From Comamonadaceae bacterium (lineage in GTDB: Bacteria; Pseudomonadota; Gammaproteobacteria; Burkholderiales; Burkholderiaceae), in assembly GCA_947505995.1 (NCBI GenBank), contig CANNNB010000089.1:1-8723 (forward strand): a DNA stretch of 8,723 bases, read 5' to 3'. Positions 8,141 through 8,723 of this stretch are shown here, one piece after another. Below the pieces are notes generated by a model. It saw nothing but the letters and a program-made list of their open reading frames with translations, had not been told where the DNA came from and did no database searches. Both the position numbers and the translations under genes were made by a program. The stretch's first letter is position 1. Every line of letters begins with the position of its first letter.

Positions 8141-8723
8141 CCGAGATGTGGTCTCGCATGTTGGCTTGGGGCGGTGGTGTGTTCAGCCGCTCGGGTGGTG
8201 CTGGCCGACTGCAAGGTGCAGCTGAAGGCGTGCTGCCTGTTAATTTGGGCAGCTACGACTATGCCAAAAACGCTTCAGCTCAGGGCAAGATTCAAAACAT
8301 CGATCAGACCATGGTCTGGGTGGTGGTGGCGCTGTTGATGTGGGGCATGGTCATGGTGTATTCGGCCAGCATTGCCATGCCGGACAACCCCAAATTTGCC
8401 AAATATTCACAAACGCACTTCTTGGTGCGACACATCATTTCTATTTGTATTGGATTTGGTGTTGCGCTTTTGGCTTTTCAAGTTCCTTTGGAAACTTGGG
8501 AGAAAAATGCCAGGCCCTTGTTCATTTTTTCCCTGGTCCTTTTGGCCGCAGTTCTGATTCCTTTTATCGGCAAAGGTGTGAATGGTGCACGTCGATGGAT
8601 TTCCTTGGGTGTGATGAACTTTCAACCTTCTGAGTTCGCCAAGTTGGCCGTCATCATTTACGCATCCGACTACATGGTGCGCAAGATGGAAGTGAAAGAA
8701 CGCTTCTTCCGCGCTGTTCTGCC
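8137..8723 (+). CDS. ftsW: FtsW, septal peptidoglycan glycosyltransferase (SEDS), N-terminal part
   Basis: Multispanning inner-membrane SEDS protein that polymerises lipid II at the division site with FtsI. About 195 codons are present; the gene runs off the window end. The product starts with a hydrophilic, Gly- and Ala-rich cytoplasmic region of about 57 residues, then membrane segments at about 59-79, 95-115 and 127-145. VYSAS (74-78) and [24 protein letters not shown] (147-170, key residues the Arg pair 152-153, Trp154 and the QPSEFAK core) are hallmark SEDS/FtsW sequences. RodA shares this fold, but the position directly after murD and next to ftsI in the dcw cluster makes FtsW the clear choice. 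The ATG overlaps the murD stop as ATGA and has a GGAG site. The catalytic Asp of the large periplasmic loop lies beyond the window and cannot be checked. Confidence 0.95.
   Translation, partial: MTEMWSRMLAWGGGVFSRSGGAGRLQGAAEGVLPVNLGSYDYAKNASAQGKIQNIDQTMVWVVVALLMWGMVMVYSASIAMPDNPKFAKYSQTHFLVRHIISICIGFGVALLAFQVPLETWEKNARPLFIFSLVLLAAVLIPFIGKGVNGARRWISLGVMNFQPSEFAKLAVIIYASDYMVRKMEVKERFFRAVL

Noticed and set aside
8340..8633. Plus-strand open frame (97 codons) inside ftsW in another phase
   Set aside because: The frame starting at 8137 encodes clear FtsW motifs over the same bases; the alternative product is rich in Cys, Phe and His and has no motif.
1..8723. A hidden novel system, mobile element, CRISPR array, RNA gene or internal terminator
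   Set aside because: Every base apart from 6624-6625 is covered by conserved dcw coding sequence in one direction. I saw no direct repeat array, tRNA-like fold, transposase motif or GC-rich hairpin followed by a T-run.

Overview
This window is a central segment of a division and cell wall (dcw) gene cluster from a Gram-negative bacterium. All genes lie on the plus strand. The order is rsmH (3' end), ftsL, ftsI, murE, murF, mraY, murD, ftsW (5' end), which is the classical proteobacterial arrangement. Protein style (MurF and MurD signatures, MraY of 392 residues, a short FtsL) suggests a betaproteobacterium, most likely Burkholderiales and perhaps Comamonadaceae-like. That placement is inference from family resemblance, not from a search. 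Base composition looks balanced and even, with no sign of a transferred segment.

Layout: 1-362 is the C-terminal part of the 16S rRNA methyltransferase RsmH. 359-691 is the small bitopic division protein FtsL. 688-2421 is the septal transpeptidase FtsI (PBP3). 2421-4004, 4001-5455 and 6626-8140 are the Mur ligases MurE, MurF and MurD. 5445-6623 is the lipid I synthase MraY. 8137-8723 is the N-terminal part of the septal glycan polymerase FtsW, cut by the window end. There is essentially no intergenic DNA. Five junctions or more overlap by 1-4 bases, murF/mraY overlap by 11, and mraY/murD are separated by 2. I see no room for internal terminators, and no RNA genes, mobile elements, CRISPR arrays or long repeats.

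Together the genes build and use the peptidoglycan precursor. MurD adds D-Glu, MurE adds meso-diaminopimelate (DNPR motif) and MurF adds D-Ala-D-Ala to the UDP-MurNAc peptide. MraY transfers the product to undecaprenyl phosphate. FtsW polymerises and FtsI crosslinks the glycan at the septum, with FtsL as part of the activating FtsQLB complex.

I found no undescribed system: this is a conserved housekeeping operon. The point most worth a second look is in MurF, where the position matching the carbamylated lysine of E. coli MurF appears to be asparagine. The other findings are small points on start choice, insertions and gene coupling.
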